Below, one piece after another: positions 1 through 7,576 of a DNA stretch of 64,000 bases (the first letter of the stretch is position 1; every line of letters starts with the position of its first letter). The notes under the pieces are model-generated. The model was given only the letters and a program-made list of their open reading frames with translations. It had not been told where the DNA came from and did no database searches. This DNA comes from Streptomyces sp. I6. Its GTDB lineage: Bacteria; Actinomycetota; Actinomycetes; Streptomycetales; Streptomycetaceae. Where the stretch lies: NCBI GenBank assembly GCA_003725745.1, contig RHDP01000001.1, forward strand, positions 62,001-126,000. Reading direction: 5' to 3'. The position numbers and the translations under genes are program-made.

Positions 1-347
1 TCGTCGGGGCCGGGATGGGGCCGGGGCCTGAGCACCCGTACTCACCGCCGCCGTACCGGATACCCGGAACGGCGGCGGCCGTACCCAGGAGCGGTCCCGC
101 CGCCGTCGGCGACGGCTCCGTCCGTGCCACCGGCGGCGGGTCGGCGCCACGGCCGGTCCTGCCCGACGGCCGCGGCCGGGGCGGGCGGGGAGCCGGGGCG
201 GGCGGGAGCGGTGCTACTCGCCGCCCGGCTGCGCCGGGGACGACGGACCCGTCCGCCGTTCGTCCCCGCCGGGGGCCCCGCCGGCGGGCCGGCCGGTGAA
301 CGCCCGCAGGCAGGCCGGTTGCCCGAAGGGCGCGGACACCTCGACGA
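1..347. other. Non-coding or unresolved window edge
   Basis: Very G+C-rich sequence downstream of the first gene. Open frames exist on both strands, but they translate to Arg/Pro/Gly-rich strings with no recognisable domain and no good ribosome-binding site. I see no gene, tRNA or clear terminator here. Confidence 0.5.
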
Positions 348-875
348 TCAGAGACGGAGGGCCGCGTCGAGTCGGTGGTACAGCGTGTCCAGGCGGCTGC
401 GACCGGGGCTGCGAGCCGGCATCCGCTGCACGAGTCGCCGGACTGCCGCGGGAGCGTGCTCGATCGCCCACCGGATCTCCTCGTCGCCGGCCACGGCGTC
501 GTCGCCCGCCGCGAGTTCGCAGGCCCGCGCCTGCTGGACGGCGGGTCCGAGGATGTGCCTCGACTGGTGGGCGGTGGCCAGTGGGTGGAGGTAGGGGGTC
601 GCCGCCGCGTAGCACGCGGCGCGGGCGGCGGCCGCGGCCGCCGGGTCGCCCGCGTCGCGCGCGGCCGCGTGAGCCGCCCAGGCGAGGGTGCGCAGCAGCC
701 GGGTCCGCTCCCCCTCGCGCGCGAAGGCACGGATGCCGTCGATCGCCTCGCGCGGCCGGAAGTCACCGGGTGCCTCCGCCTCGAACAGCGGAAGCGCCCG
801 CGCGGCGCAGTCGGCGGCCCAGAGTGCGAGAAGCCGGCGGTCCTCGTCGCTGATCAGCACCTCGTCCACCCGCAC
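348..875 (-). CDS. Imm5-like putative immunity protein
   Basis: A 175-residue soluble protein, Ala-rich and predicted all-helical. The opening (EVLISDEDRRLLALWAADCA) and the body with its repeated Ala-Arg helices resemble the Imm5-like family of putative immunity proteins that are common in Streptomyces, often far from any toxin. The GTG start at 875 is the only reasonable start in frame, and I see no strong Shine-Dalgarno sequence. No toxin gene is visible beside it. The next gene downstream lies outside the window and the upstream neighbour is the arsenic island, so nothing in the context supports a toxin-immunity pair. The family assignment rests on recognition of the sequence only. Confidence 0.7.
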   Translation of the reverse strand: MRVDEVLISDEDRRLLALWAADCAARALPLFEAEAPGDFRPREAIDGIRAFAREGERTRLLRTLAWAAHAAARDAGDPAAAAAARAACYAAATPYLHPLATAHQSRHILGPAVQQARACELAAGDDAVAGDEEIRWAIEHAPAAVRRLVQRMPARSPGRSRLDTLYHRLDAALRL

Positions 876-1037
876 ATCATGCCCGGTTCGGGTGCTCCCC
901 GCCGTTGCCCGCAGCCTTCGGGCGGCCCCGGTCAGCCCCGTGCGCGAGGCGGCGTGGGATCCGGCTCGGCAGGCGGGCCGGGTCCCACGGCCCCGGCGTG
1001 CGGCTGCGCCATGCGGGGCCGTGCATGGCGCACCCGG

Positions 1038-1571
1038 TCAGCCGCCAGCCGGTCCCCGGTCCGGTCGCGGCGCTCCTCCGCCGGGAAGGCCGGGCCCACG
1101 GGGCGGGTGGCAGGCGCCCTCGGTGTCCGGACCGCCGGCGCCGCGGGCGTCCGCGGCGGCCGGCCCGGAGCAGCAGGCGCCGCCCCGCTGCCCGGCCGGG
1201 GGTCCGGCGTCGGCCTTGACGACGTACACCTCCCAGGGCTCCCGGCCGGGGCCGCGGACCCAGACCTTGTCCTGGAGAGCGTGGCAGCAGGTCGTGTCGT
1301 ACTCCTCGGTGGTGGCCAGGCCCGCCTCGCCCAGCCGGGCGGTGGCGGCACGGACGGCTTCGGAGGTGTCGACCTCGACGCCGAGGTGGTCGATGCGGGT
1401 CGCCTCGCCCTCGCCGCCCTCGGTCAGGACGAGCTTGAGCGGGGGCTCGGCGATGGCGAAGTTCGCGTAGCCGTCGCGGATCTTGTCGGGCCCGGTGGCG
1501 AAGAACCCGGTGTAGAAGGCGACCGACGCGGCCAGGTCCGGTACGCGGAGGGCGAGTTGCAGGCGGGACAT
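1038..1571 (-). CDS. arsI: ArsI-type C-As lyase (VOC fold, CadI/ArsI family)
   Basis: A 177-residue vicinal-oxygen-chelate protein. The N-terminal beta-alpha motif (LALRVPDLAASVAFYTGFF), the metal-binding IDHLGVEV strand and the EVYVVKAD strand are typical of ArsI/CadI. The adjacent cysteine pair in DTTCCHALQDKVWV is the arsenic-binding pair that defines ArsI, the Fe(II) dioxygenase that cleaves the C-As bond of trivalent methyl- and aryl-arsenicals. A second Cys-Cys pair lies in the low-complexity tail. An upstream frame extension to 1739 reads Pro/Ala-rich nonsense, so I chose the ATG at 1571, which follows a GGGAGG ribosome-binding site. It lies 34 bases after the flavoprotein stop, so the two probably form one operon divergent from arsR. 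Confidence 0.85.
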   Translation of the reverse strand: MSRLQLALRVPDLAASVAFYTGFFATGPDKIRDGYANFAIAEPPLKLVLTEGGEGEATRIDHLGVEVDTSEAVRAATARLGEAGLATTEEYDTTCCHALQDKVWVRGPGREPWEVYVVKADAGPPAGQRGGACCSGPAAADARGAGGPDTEGACHPPRGPGLPGGGAPRPDRGPAGG

Positions 1572-1605
1572 GATCGGGCCTCCCTGCCTGGTTGGGGGGA
1601 CGGTG

Positions 1606-3012
1606 TCAGCAGCCACCGGATCCGGCCGGGGCTCCGGCACCGATCCGGAGGGTTGCGGGGGTGGTGGCGCAGCAGCCGCCGTCCTCGCCGGCCGGGGCGG
1701 CGCCGGGCTCGTCGAAGAGGCCGGATCCGCCGCAGACACCCGTCTCGGGGAGGGTGAGCTCGACGCGTGCGGCGGCCTCGTGGTCGCCGGCCAGCGCGGC
1801 GGCGACGGAGCGGACCTGCTCGAAGCCGGTCATGGCGAGGAACGTGGGGGCGCGGCCGTAGGACTTCATGCCGACGAGGTAGACGTCCTTCTCCGGGTGC
1901 GCGAGCTGCCCAGCGCCGTGGGGGTAGACGGTTCCGCAGGAGTGGACGTTCGGGTCGATCAGGGGTGCCAGCTCGACGGGGGCCTGGAGGCGCTCGTCGA
2001 GGCCGAGGCGCAGCTCGGCGAGGAAGGACAGGTCGGGGCGGAACCCGGTGAGGACGACGACCTCGTCGACCGGGTCCAGTCGTCGGCCGTCCTCCGCGAC
2101 GATCACCAGCCGCTCGCCGTCGGTCCCCGTGCCGGTGCCGGAGCCGGAGCCGGTGCCGGTGCGGGTCTCGATCGCGACGGCCCGGAACCCGGTGACGGCG
2201 TCGGCCTTTCCGGAGTCGACGGCCGCCTTCGCCGCAAGGCCGAGGGCACCGCGGGCGGGGAGCTGGTCGGATTCGCCGCCGCCGAAGGTGGAGCCGGAGA
2301 GGCCGCGCCGCAGGACCCACACCGCCTTGGTGTCCGGGGCGTCCTCGGCGAGTCCGGCCAGGAGGGCGAGTGCGGTGAAGGCGGAGGCGCCGGAGCCGAT
2401 GACGGCGGTGCGCTTGCCCGCGTACCGGGCGCGCTGGGCTTCGTCGCGCAGGTCGGGCACGCGGTAGGAGACGCGGTCGGCTGCGGTGCGCTCGCCGAGG
2501 GCCGGAAGGCCGTCGCCGCCGAGGGGGCCGGGCGTGGACCAGGTGCCGGAGGCGTCGACGACCGCGCGGGCGGTGATCCTCTCCTCGGTGCCGTCAGTGT
2601 TGAGGATCCGGACGGTGAAGGGCTGCCTCTCGCGGTCGGCGTCCACGACCCGGTCGCGGCCGAGACGGGAGACACCGGTGACGCGCGTACCGAACCGGAC
2701 CCTGTCGCCGAGGGCGTCAGCCAGGGGCTGGAGGTACCGCTGCACCCAGTCGCTGCCGGTGGGGTAGCCGGCCCCGTCCGGCCGCACCCAGCCGGTGGGG
2801 GCCAGGAGCTTCTCGGCGGCGGGGTCGACCACTTCGCTCCAGGTGGAGAACAGCCGCAGATGGCTCCACTCCCGCACCGCGCTGCCGGCGCCGTCTCCGG
2901 CCTCCAGGACCAGCGGCTCGAGGCCGCGTGCGACGAGGTGGGAGGCGGCGGCCAGACCGATCGGGCCGGCCCCGATCACCACGATGGGCAGGGCGGCGTT
3001 GGGCTGGTTCAC
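1606..3012 (-). CDS. arsO: FAD/NAD(P)-dependent oxidoreductase, ArsO-like
   Basis: A 468-residue two-dinucleotide-binding flavoprotein. The FAD-binding motif VVIGAGPIGLAAASHL is at residues 10-25, and a second GxGxxA motif (AVIGSGASAFTALALL) marks the NAD(P) site near the middle. The same class is found in actinobacterial ars islands as ArsO, a putative flavin monooxygenase. A Gly-Thr/Ser repeat (about 2120-2165) makes a flexible loop, and the C-terminal tail carries several Cys residues (GGCC and GGC). I chose the GTG at 3012 because the frame upstream runs through the ArsR-type operators. An ATG inside the operator (near 3092) is the alternative and would add about 27 residues. The exact reaction is unproven; location and neighbours point to arsenic metabolism. 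Confidence 0.75.
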   Translation of the reverse strand: MNQPNAALPIVVIGAGPIGLAAASHLVARGLEPLVLEAGDGAGSAVREWSHLRLFSTWSEVVDPAAEKLLAPTGWVRPDGAGYPTGSDWVQRYLQPLADALGDRVRFGTRVTGVSRLGRDRVVDADRERQPFTVRILNTDGTEERITARAVVDASGTWSTPGPLGGDGLPALGERTAADRVSYRVPDLRDEAQRARYAGKRTAVIGSGASAFTALALLAGLAEDAPDTKAVWVLRRGLSGSTFGGGESDQLPARGALGLAAKAAVDSGKADAVTGFRAVAIETRTGTGSGSGTGTGTDGERLVIVAEDGRRLDPVDEVVVLTGFRPDLSFLAELRLGLDERLQAPVELAPLIDPNVHSCGTVYPHGAGQLAHPEKDVYLVGMKSYGRAPTFLAMTGFEQVRSVAAALAGDHEAAARVELTLPETGVCGGSGLFDEPGAAPAGEDGGCCATTPATLRIGAGAPAGSGGC

Positions 3013-3027
3013 GATGACCCCGATTCT

Positions 3028-3106
3028 GTTTCGATATCCGTCGATGGACTGCTCCGTCAGCATGGCATCTGTTTCGACATACGTCAACATAGGCAGGTAT
3101 CGAAAC
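3028..3106 (-). promoter_or_regulatory. ArsR-type operator of the arsO-arsI promoter
   Basis: A GTTTCGA motif at 3071 faces its complement TCGAAAC ending at 3106, giving a 36-base interrupted palindrome. A further half-site GTTTCGATAT lies at 3028-3037. The left 22 bases (3071-3092) recur almost exactly in front of arsR at 3405-3426, in the same + orientation. This is most simply the ArsR binding site that silences the flavoprotein-arsI operon until arsenite is present. Confidence 0.75.
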
Positions 3107-3404
3107 AACCGGGTCGCGGGGGCGCGGTGACATCCGGCGGCGGGTGGGCAGCCCGGCGCCATCCGCGACTCCGGGTACCGTCCGCACAGGGGCGCGGCAG
3201 CCCCAGGCACCGGCGGGCCGGCTCGCCCCGGCCGCGGCGCACGCCCCGGCCGCCTGCCGCGCGGCACACGGCCGGCACCGCACCGCACCGGCACCGCACA
3301 TGCACATGCACCGGCGCGGGCACCGGCACTCCGCCCTGCCGCGGCGCGAGACCGCCACGCACATTCACCGCCCGGCGGGGGCGGCAGCGACCGCACCCGA
3401 TCGT

Positions 3405-3440
3405 GTTTCGACGTGTGTCAACATAGACCTATGTCGAACA
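3405..3440 (+). promoter_or_regulatory. ArsR autoregulatory operator overlapping the arsR start
   Basis: GTTTCGACGTGTGTCAACATAG is the second copy of the operator sequence seen at 3071. It is followed by CCTATGTCGAACAC, so a dyad (GTTTCGAC / GTCGAACAC) spans the arsR ATG at 3431. Binding here would block arsR itself. Because the start codon lies inside the dyad and no Shine-Dalgarno sequence precedes it, the transcript may be leaderless. Confidence 0.75.
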
Positions 3441-3802
3441 CCAAGGCGCTGCCGCTGCTCGAACCCGCCGGACAGGGCACGGTGCCGTGCTGCCCGCCAC
3501 TGGCCGAGCGGCCGATGACGGCCGAGGAGGCGGAGACGGCCGCGCGCATGTTCAAGGCACTCGGCGACCCGGTCAGGCTGAGGCTGTTCTCCTCGGTCGC
3601 CTCGCACGAGGGCGGGGAGGCGTGCGTGTGCGACATCTCCGACGTCGGGGTGTCCCAGCCGACGGTCTCCCACCATCTGAAGAAGCTCAAGGAGGCCGGG
3701 CTGCTGACCTCGGAGCGGCGCGGCACCTGGGTCTACTACCGGGTGCAGCCGTCGGTCCTCGCCGCGATGGGCAGGCTCCTCACCCCGGCCCCCGGCGCCT
3801 GA
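3431..3802 (+). CDS. arsR: ArsR/SmtB-family arsenical-responsive repressor
   Basis: A 123-residue winged-helix repressor. FKALGDPVRLRLFSSVASHE is the canonical ArsR opening. ACVCDISDVGVSQPTVSHHL contains the CxC metalloid-binding pair at the start of the DNA-recognition helix. The wing RRGTWVYYRV follows. An extra Cys-Cys pair near the N terminus (VPCCPP) is common in actinobacterial ArsR and may complete the As(III) site. The ATG at 3431 was chosen over a GTG at 3413 because the latter lies deep inside the operator. It is divergent from arsO-arsI, with matching operators at both promoters, so it should repress itself and that operon. Confidence 0.93.
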   Translation: MSNTKALPLLEPAGQGTVPCCPPLAERPMTAEEAETAARMFKALGDPVRLRLFSSVASHEGGEACVCDISDVGVSQPTVSHHLKKLKEAGLLTSERRGTWVYYRVQPSVLAAMGRLLTPAPGA

Positions 3803-4038
3803 CCGACCGACCGCCGCCACCGGACGCAGAGCACGGGGCAGCCGGCCGACGGACCCGCAGGGCCCCGGCCACGGGGCGACGGGACGGCGCGGAACCCCGG
3901 GCCCCGGCCGCCGGGGAGCGGGCCGCAGAGCCTCCCGACACCACCGGGGCGCGGGTCCCGGCATCCGGGGCAGCCGCCCCGAGCAGTCCGTCCCCGGTGC
4001 CCTGGACACCCGCACCGCGGCCCCTGCTCCGCACGGCC

Positions 4039-4080
4039 GTGCGTGGGTGGTGTCGGCCCGGGCCGACACCACCCACGCGC
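4039..4080. terminator. Bidirectional terminator: 38-bp perfect palindrome
   Basis: Positions 4041-4078 form a perfect inverted repeat with 19-bp arms (GCGTGGGTGGTGTCGGCCC and its complement) and no spacer. One wobble and one more pair extend it outward. It sits between convergent arsR (ends 3802) and the monooxygenase (ends 4169). The remainder of 3803-4168 is Pro/Arg-coding-like G+C-rich sequence without a gene I can support. Confidence 0.85.
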
Positions 4081-4168
4081 GGCGGCACGCAGGCCCGGCA
4101 GCGGGACGCAGTGCGCGCGCCGTTGCGGGCACGCGCCGTACGCCCCGCGCCCCGTGCGCCGCAAACGC

Positions 4169-5506
4169 TCAGACGCCGGAGCCCGCCCCGGCCGGGCCGG
4201 CCTCGCGGTGCGCGAGGAGCGAGGCGCAGATCTCCCCGGCCCGGACGGCCGTGGTCGACAGCAGGGTCGAGGCGAGACCGTGGGTGTGCTCGGTACCGCC
4301 CTGGAGGTAGATCGCCGCCGTCACGTCGGGCGCGGTCTCCACCCGGTGGTCGCGGCCGACCCGGAGAGCGTCCTCCTCGTCCCTGAGGCAGAGTTTGCCG
4401 ACCTCTCCCAGGTCGTCCCCCAGGCCACGTGACCGGTAGCCGGTGGCGTGGACGAGCAGGTCGGCCTCCAGCACCTCGCGTTCGCCGGTGGGCAGGAACT
4501 CGACCGCCAGGCGGACACCGTCCGCGTGGGCCCCGACCTCCCGGATGCGGGAGACGTTCATCATCCGCAGCCGCTGCCGGCCCTTCACCTTCTCCCGGTA
4601 CATCGTCCGGGACAGCGACTCGATCAGGTCCGTGTCCACCACCGAGTAGTTGGTGCCGCGGTGGTAGTCGAACAGCGAGCGCTTCACGTCCGCGGGCGCA
4701 CCGTAGTAGACGTCGACCGCCTCCGGGTCGAAGATCCGGTTGGCGAACGGGCTGTCATCTGCCGGGGTGTAGCCGTACTTGCCGAACACGGAGCAGATCT
4801 CGGCGCCGGGGAAGCTCCGGTGGAGGTGGTCGACCGCCTCCGCGGCACTCTGGCCGGCACCGAGGACGACGGCACGGTCCACCGGGGCTCCGGAGCGCTG
4901 GAATTCGGCGACCCGGGGCAGCAGCTCACTGGTGTGCCAGACGCGTTCGGACAGCATGGTTCCGGGCGGCAGACGCGGTTCGAGGCCGGTGGCCACGCAG
5001 AGGGCGCGGGTGCGGCGGACGGCCGTGCGCCCGGGGTCCGCCGGGTCGCGGCTGGCGACGTCGAACCAGCGGACCTCTCCGCCCTCGGCGACCGGACGCA
5101 CCGAGACGACCTCGGCGGAGTACTCGACGAGGTGAGCCAGGCGCGCCGCGGCCCACTCGAAGTAGTCGTGGAACTCGATGCGCAGGGGGAAGAGCGACTT
5201 CTGGTTGAGGAAGTCGACGAGCCTGCCCCGCGCGTGCAGATAGGCGAGGAAGCTGAAGTCGCTGGTCGGGTCGCGCAGGGTCACCAGGTCCTTGAGGAAG
5301 GAGACCTGCATGGTGGCGTCGTCGATGAGCATGCCCCGGTGCCAGCCGAACCCCGGCTGCCGTTCCAGGAACAGGGCGCGGAGCCGGTCGCCGGGGCGTC
5401 TCGCGGCTCGCTCCTGAACGGCGATGGCGAGAGCCAGGTTCGACGGCCCGAAGCCGATGCCCAGGACGTCGTGGATGTGTTCCGGGTTGCCGTGCAGTGC
5501 CGTCAC
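4169..5506 (-). CDS. L-ornithine N5-monooxygenase (siderophore biosynthesis)
   Basis: A 445-residue flavin- and NADPH-dependent hydroxylase of the SidA/PvdA/CchB/IucD family. Visible features are the FAD motif GIGFGPSNLALAIA at the N terminus, the conserved WHRGMLIDDATMQVSFLKDL block, the NADPH motif VVLGAGQSAAEAVDHL in the middle, the NYSVVDTDLIESL substrate segment and the C-terminal ATGY motif. It should convert L-ornithine to N5-hydroxyornithine, the hydroxamate precursor. The GTG at 5506 was chosen because GGGGAGG lies about 10 bases upstream; the frame before it is Pro/Gly-rich. It is divergent from the formyltransferase, with an iron box between them, so it should be iron-repressed. 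It corresponds to CchB of the coelichelin cluster. Confidence 0.95.
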   Translation of the reverse strand: MTALHGNPEHIHDVLGIGFGPSNLALAIAVQERAARRPGDRLRALFLERQPGFGWHRGMLIDDATMQVSFLKDLVTLRDPTSDFSFLAYLHARGRLVDFLNQKSLFPLRIEFHDYFEWAAARLAHLVEYSAEVVSVRPVAEGGEVRWFDVASRDPADPGRTAVRRTRALCVATGLEPRLPPGTMLSERVWHTSELLPRVAEFQRSGAPVDRAVVLGAGQSAAEAVDHLHRSFPGAEICSVFGKYGYTPADDSPFANRIFDPEAVDVYYGAPADVKRSLFDYHRGTNYSVVDTDLIESLSRTMYREKVKGRQRLRMMNVSRIREVGAHADGVRLAVEFLPTGEREVLEADLLVHATGYRSRGLGDDLGEVGKLCLRDEEDALRVGRDHRVETAPDVTAAIYLQGGTEHTHGLASTLLSTTAVRAGEICASLLAHREAGPAGAGSGV

Positions 5507-5584
5507 CGCGTCATCGCCTCCCCAGGGGGGGTCGCAGTGCCCCGGAGCGGGAACACGGGCTCCCCCGACCAGACACATGTTAGA

Positions 5585-5603
5585 TAAGGTTAGCCTTACC
5601 TTT
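5585..5603. promoter_or_regulatory. Iron box (DmdR/IdeR-type operator)
   Basis: TAAGGTTAGCCTTACCTTT is a 19-bp near-palindrome matching the actinobacterial iron box (TTAGGTTAGGCTCACCTAA-like). It lies between the divergent monooxygenase (start 5506) and formyltransferase (start 5625), so one site can repress both when Fe(II)-DmdR is bound. Confidence 0.9.
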
Positions 5604-5624
5604 CAATGGCTGAGGAGGGCTCAG

Positions 5625-6572
5625 ATGCGGGTCGTCATGTTCGGCTACCAGACGTGGGGGCACCGGACGCTGCAGGCGCTGCTGGACTCCGGGCACGGGG
5701 TCGCCCTGGTCGTCACGCACCCCCGGAGCGAGCACGCCTACGAGCGGATCTGGAGCGACTCGGTGGCCGGTCTCGCCGACAAGCACGGTGTGCCCGTGCT
5801 GCTGCGCAACCGCCCCGACGACGCCGAACTCCTCCGGGCCGTCCGGGAGGCGGAACCGGACATCATCGTGGCGAACAACTGGCGCACCTGGCTCCCCCCG
5901 GAGATCTTCGACCTGCCCCGGCACGGCACCCTCAACATCCACGACTCCCTGCTGCCGGCCTACGCCGGCTTCTCGCCGCTGATCTGGGCCCTCATCAACG
6001 GGGAGAAGGAGGTGGGGGTCACCGCCCACCGCATGAACGCCGAGCTGGACATGGGCGACATCCTGCTGCAGCGCCGGGTGCCGGTCGGCCCGGCCGACAC
6101 CGCCACGGACCTCTTCCACCGCACGGTGGACCTGATCGGCCCGCTCGTCGCCGACTCGCTCGATCTGGTCTCCTCGGGCAGGGCGGTGTGGACGCCGCAG
6201 GACACGGCGCGCTCCAGCTTCTTCCACAAACGCTCCCCCGAGGACAGCCGGATCGACTGGACCTGGCCCGCCGACGCGCTCGAGCGCTTCGTCCGGGCCC
6301 AGTCCGACCCGTATCCCAACGCCTTCACCCACCACCGCGGCAGGCGCCTGAGGATCGTGTCCGCCCGAGTATCACGGGGGCGCTACGGCGGCACCCCCGG
6401 CCGGATCTTCATCCGCGAAGGGGACGGGGTCGTCGTCGTCGCGGGCGCCGAGGCACGCTCGGGCCGGCTCCCGGGACTGGTGGTCCGGCGGGTGCGGACG
6501 GAGGACGGCCTGGAACTCGCCGCGCCGGAGTACTTCCGCACCATGGGGGGATATCTGACGGGCCGTCCATGA
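5625..6572 (+). CDS. N5-hydroxyornithine formyltransferase (Fmt-like)
   Basis: A 315-residue protein of the methionyl-tRNA formyltransferase fold. The catalytic Asn-x-His of TLNIHDSLLPAYAGFSPLIW is at about residues 104-106, and the Asp of ELDMGDILLQ is at about 142-145. These form the Asn-His-Asp triad that transfers formyl from N10-formyl-tetrahydrofolate. The C-terminal oligonucleotide-binding-like domain is shorter than in tRNA enzymes. It corresponds to CchA and should make N5-formyl-N5-hydroxyornithine for the NRPS. The ATG at 5625 follows GAGGAGG. The gene stands alone after the iron box and runs convergently into the uptake ATPase (ends 6624). Confidence 0.93.
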   Translation: MRVVMFGYQTWGHRTLQALLDSGHGVALVVTHPRSEHAYERIWSDSVAGLADKHGVPVLLRNRPDDAELLRAVREAEPDIIVANNWRTWLPPEIFDLPRHGTLNIHDSLLPAYAGFSPLIWALINGEKEVGVTAHRMNAELDMGDILLQRRVPVGPADTATDLFHRTVDLIGPLVADSLDLVSSGRAVWTPQDTARSSFFHKRSPEDSRIDWTWPADALERFVRAQSDPYPNAFTHHRGRRLRIVSARVSRGRYGGTPGRIFIREGDGVVVVAGAEARSGRLPGLVVRRVRTEDGLELAAPEYFRTMGGYLTGRP

Positions 6573-6623
6573 CCCGCGAGCCCGGGAGGCGGCCCCGAGG
6601 GGCGGCAGGTGGCGCCGGGGCCG

Positions 6624-7571
6624 TCATCCGACGGCGTCCGGGACGGGCGCGCCCCCGGCGCCGCGCTCCGGGACGTGGTGCCGGCCGATCGGGACCACCA
6701 TGGGGGCGCCGCTGACGGGATCGCCGCCGACGACGCAGCGCAGACCGAAGACGTCCTCCACCATCGCGGCGGTGACGACCTCGGCGGGCGCGCCCTCACC
6801 CACGACACGGCCGCCCTTCATGGCGATGATGTGGTCGGCGTAGCGGCAGGCGTGGTTGAGGTCGTGCAGCACCATGACGACCGTCCTGCCCTGCTGCCGG
6901 TTCAGATCGGTGACGAGGTCCAGGACATCGATCTGGTGTGCGAGGTCCAGATAGGTGGTGGGTTCGTCCAGCAGCAGCACGGGGGTGCCCTGGGCGACCG
7001 CCATCGCGATCCAGGCCCGCTGCCGCTGTCCGCCGGAGAGCTCGTCGACGGCGCGGTGGGCGAGGTCCGCCATCGACGTGGCGCGCAGCGCGTCGTCCAC
7101 CGCCCGCTCGTCGCCGGGCGACCACTGCCGCCACCAGGTCTGGTGCGGTGACCGGCCGCGTCCCACGAGGTCGATGACGGTCAGCCCCTCGGGAGCGACG
7201 GGCGACTGGGGCAGGATGCCCAGTCGGCGGGCCAGCTCGCGGGTCGGGATCGAGTGCACCGAGCGCCCGTCCAGGTGTACGGCACCGGCCCGGGGCCTCA
7301 GCAGCCGGGCGAGGGCGCGCAGCAGGGTCGACTTGCCGCAGGCGTTGGCGCCGACGATCACCGTCACGCGTCCCGGGGGGATGGCCACGTCGAGGTCCTC
7401 CACGACGATCCGGTCGTCGTAGGCCAGCCGCAGCCTCCGCGCGCTCAGTTCGGGGGCGTCCCGGTACGGCCCGGTGGCCCGCTTCCGCCGTCCGGGGGCG
7501 CGGGCCGGCCGCTCCCGGGACGGTACGGGCGGTGCGGCACCGCGCGGGCGGTCCCCGTATGTCGATGACAC
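6624..7571 (-). CDS. Ferric-siderophore ABC transporter, ATP-binding subunit (FepC-like)
   Basis: A 315-residue ATPase. The Walker A motif is GANACGKSTLL, the signature is ELSGGQRQRAWIAMAVAQ, Walker B is VLLLDEPTTYLDLAHQ and the switch His is in MVLHDLNHACRYADHI. The DEPTTYLD and LHDLNHA forms are typical of FepC/FecE. About 50 low-complexity residues precede the ATPase domain. I placed the GTG start at 7571 because GGAGG lies 9 bases upstream; open frame continues beyond it but overlaps the permease gene. It is the last gene of a three-gene uptake operon (5 bases after the permease stop) and is equivalent to CchE. Confidence 0.93.
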   Translation of the reverse strand: MSSTYGDRPRGAAPPVPSRERPARAPGRRKRATGPYRDAPELSARRLRLAYDDRIVVEDLDVAIPPGRVTVIVGANACGKSTLLRALARLLRPRAGAVHLDGRSVHSIPTRELARRLGILPQSPVAPEGLTVIDLVGRGRSPHQTWWRQWSPGDERAVDDALRATSMADLAHRAVDELSGGQRQRAWIAMAVAQGTPVLLLDEPTTYLDLAHQIDVLDLVTDLNRQQGRTVVMVLHDLNHACRYADHIIAMKGGRVVGEGAPAEVVTAAMVEDVFGLRCVVGGDPVSGAPMVVPIGRHHVPERGAGGAPVPDAVG

Positions 7572-7576
7572 GTTCC

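Noticed and set aside
348-875. Toxin-immunity pair at the window start
   Set aside because: Only the immunity-like protein is visible. No toxin gene adjoins it within the window.
1570-3426. 618-residue + strand open frame opposite the ArsO-like gene
   Set aside because: Antisense of a well-matched flavoprotein. Its translation is Gly/Val/Glu-rich with no motif, as expected of the opposite strand in high-G+C coding DNA.
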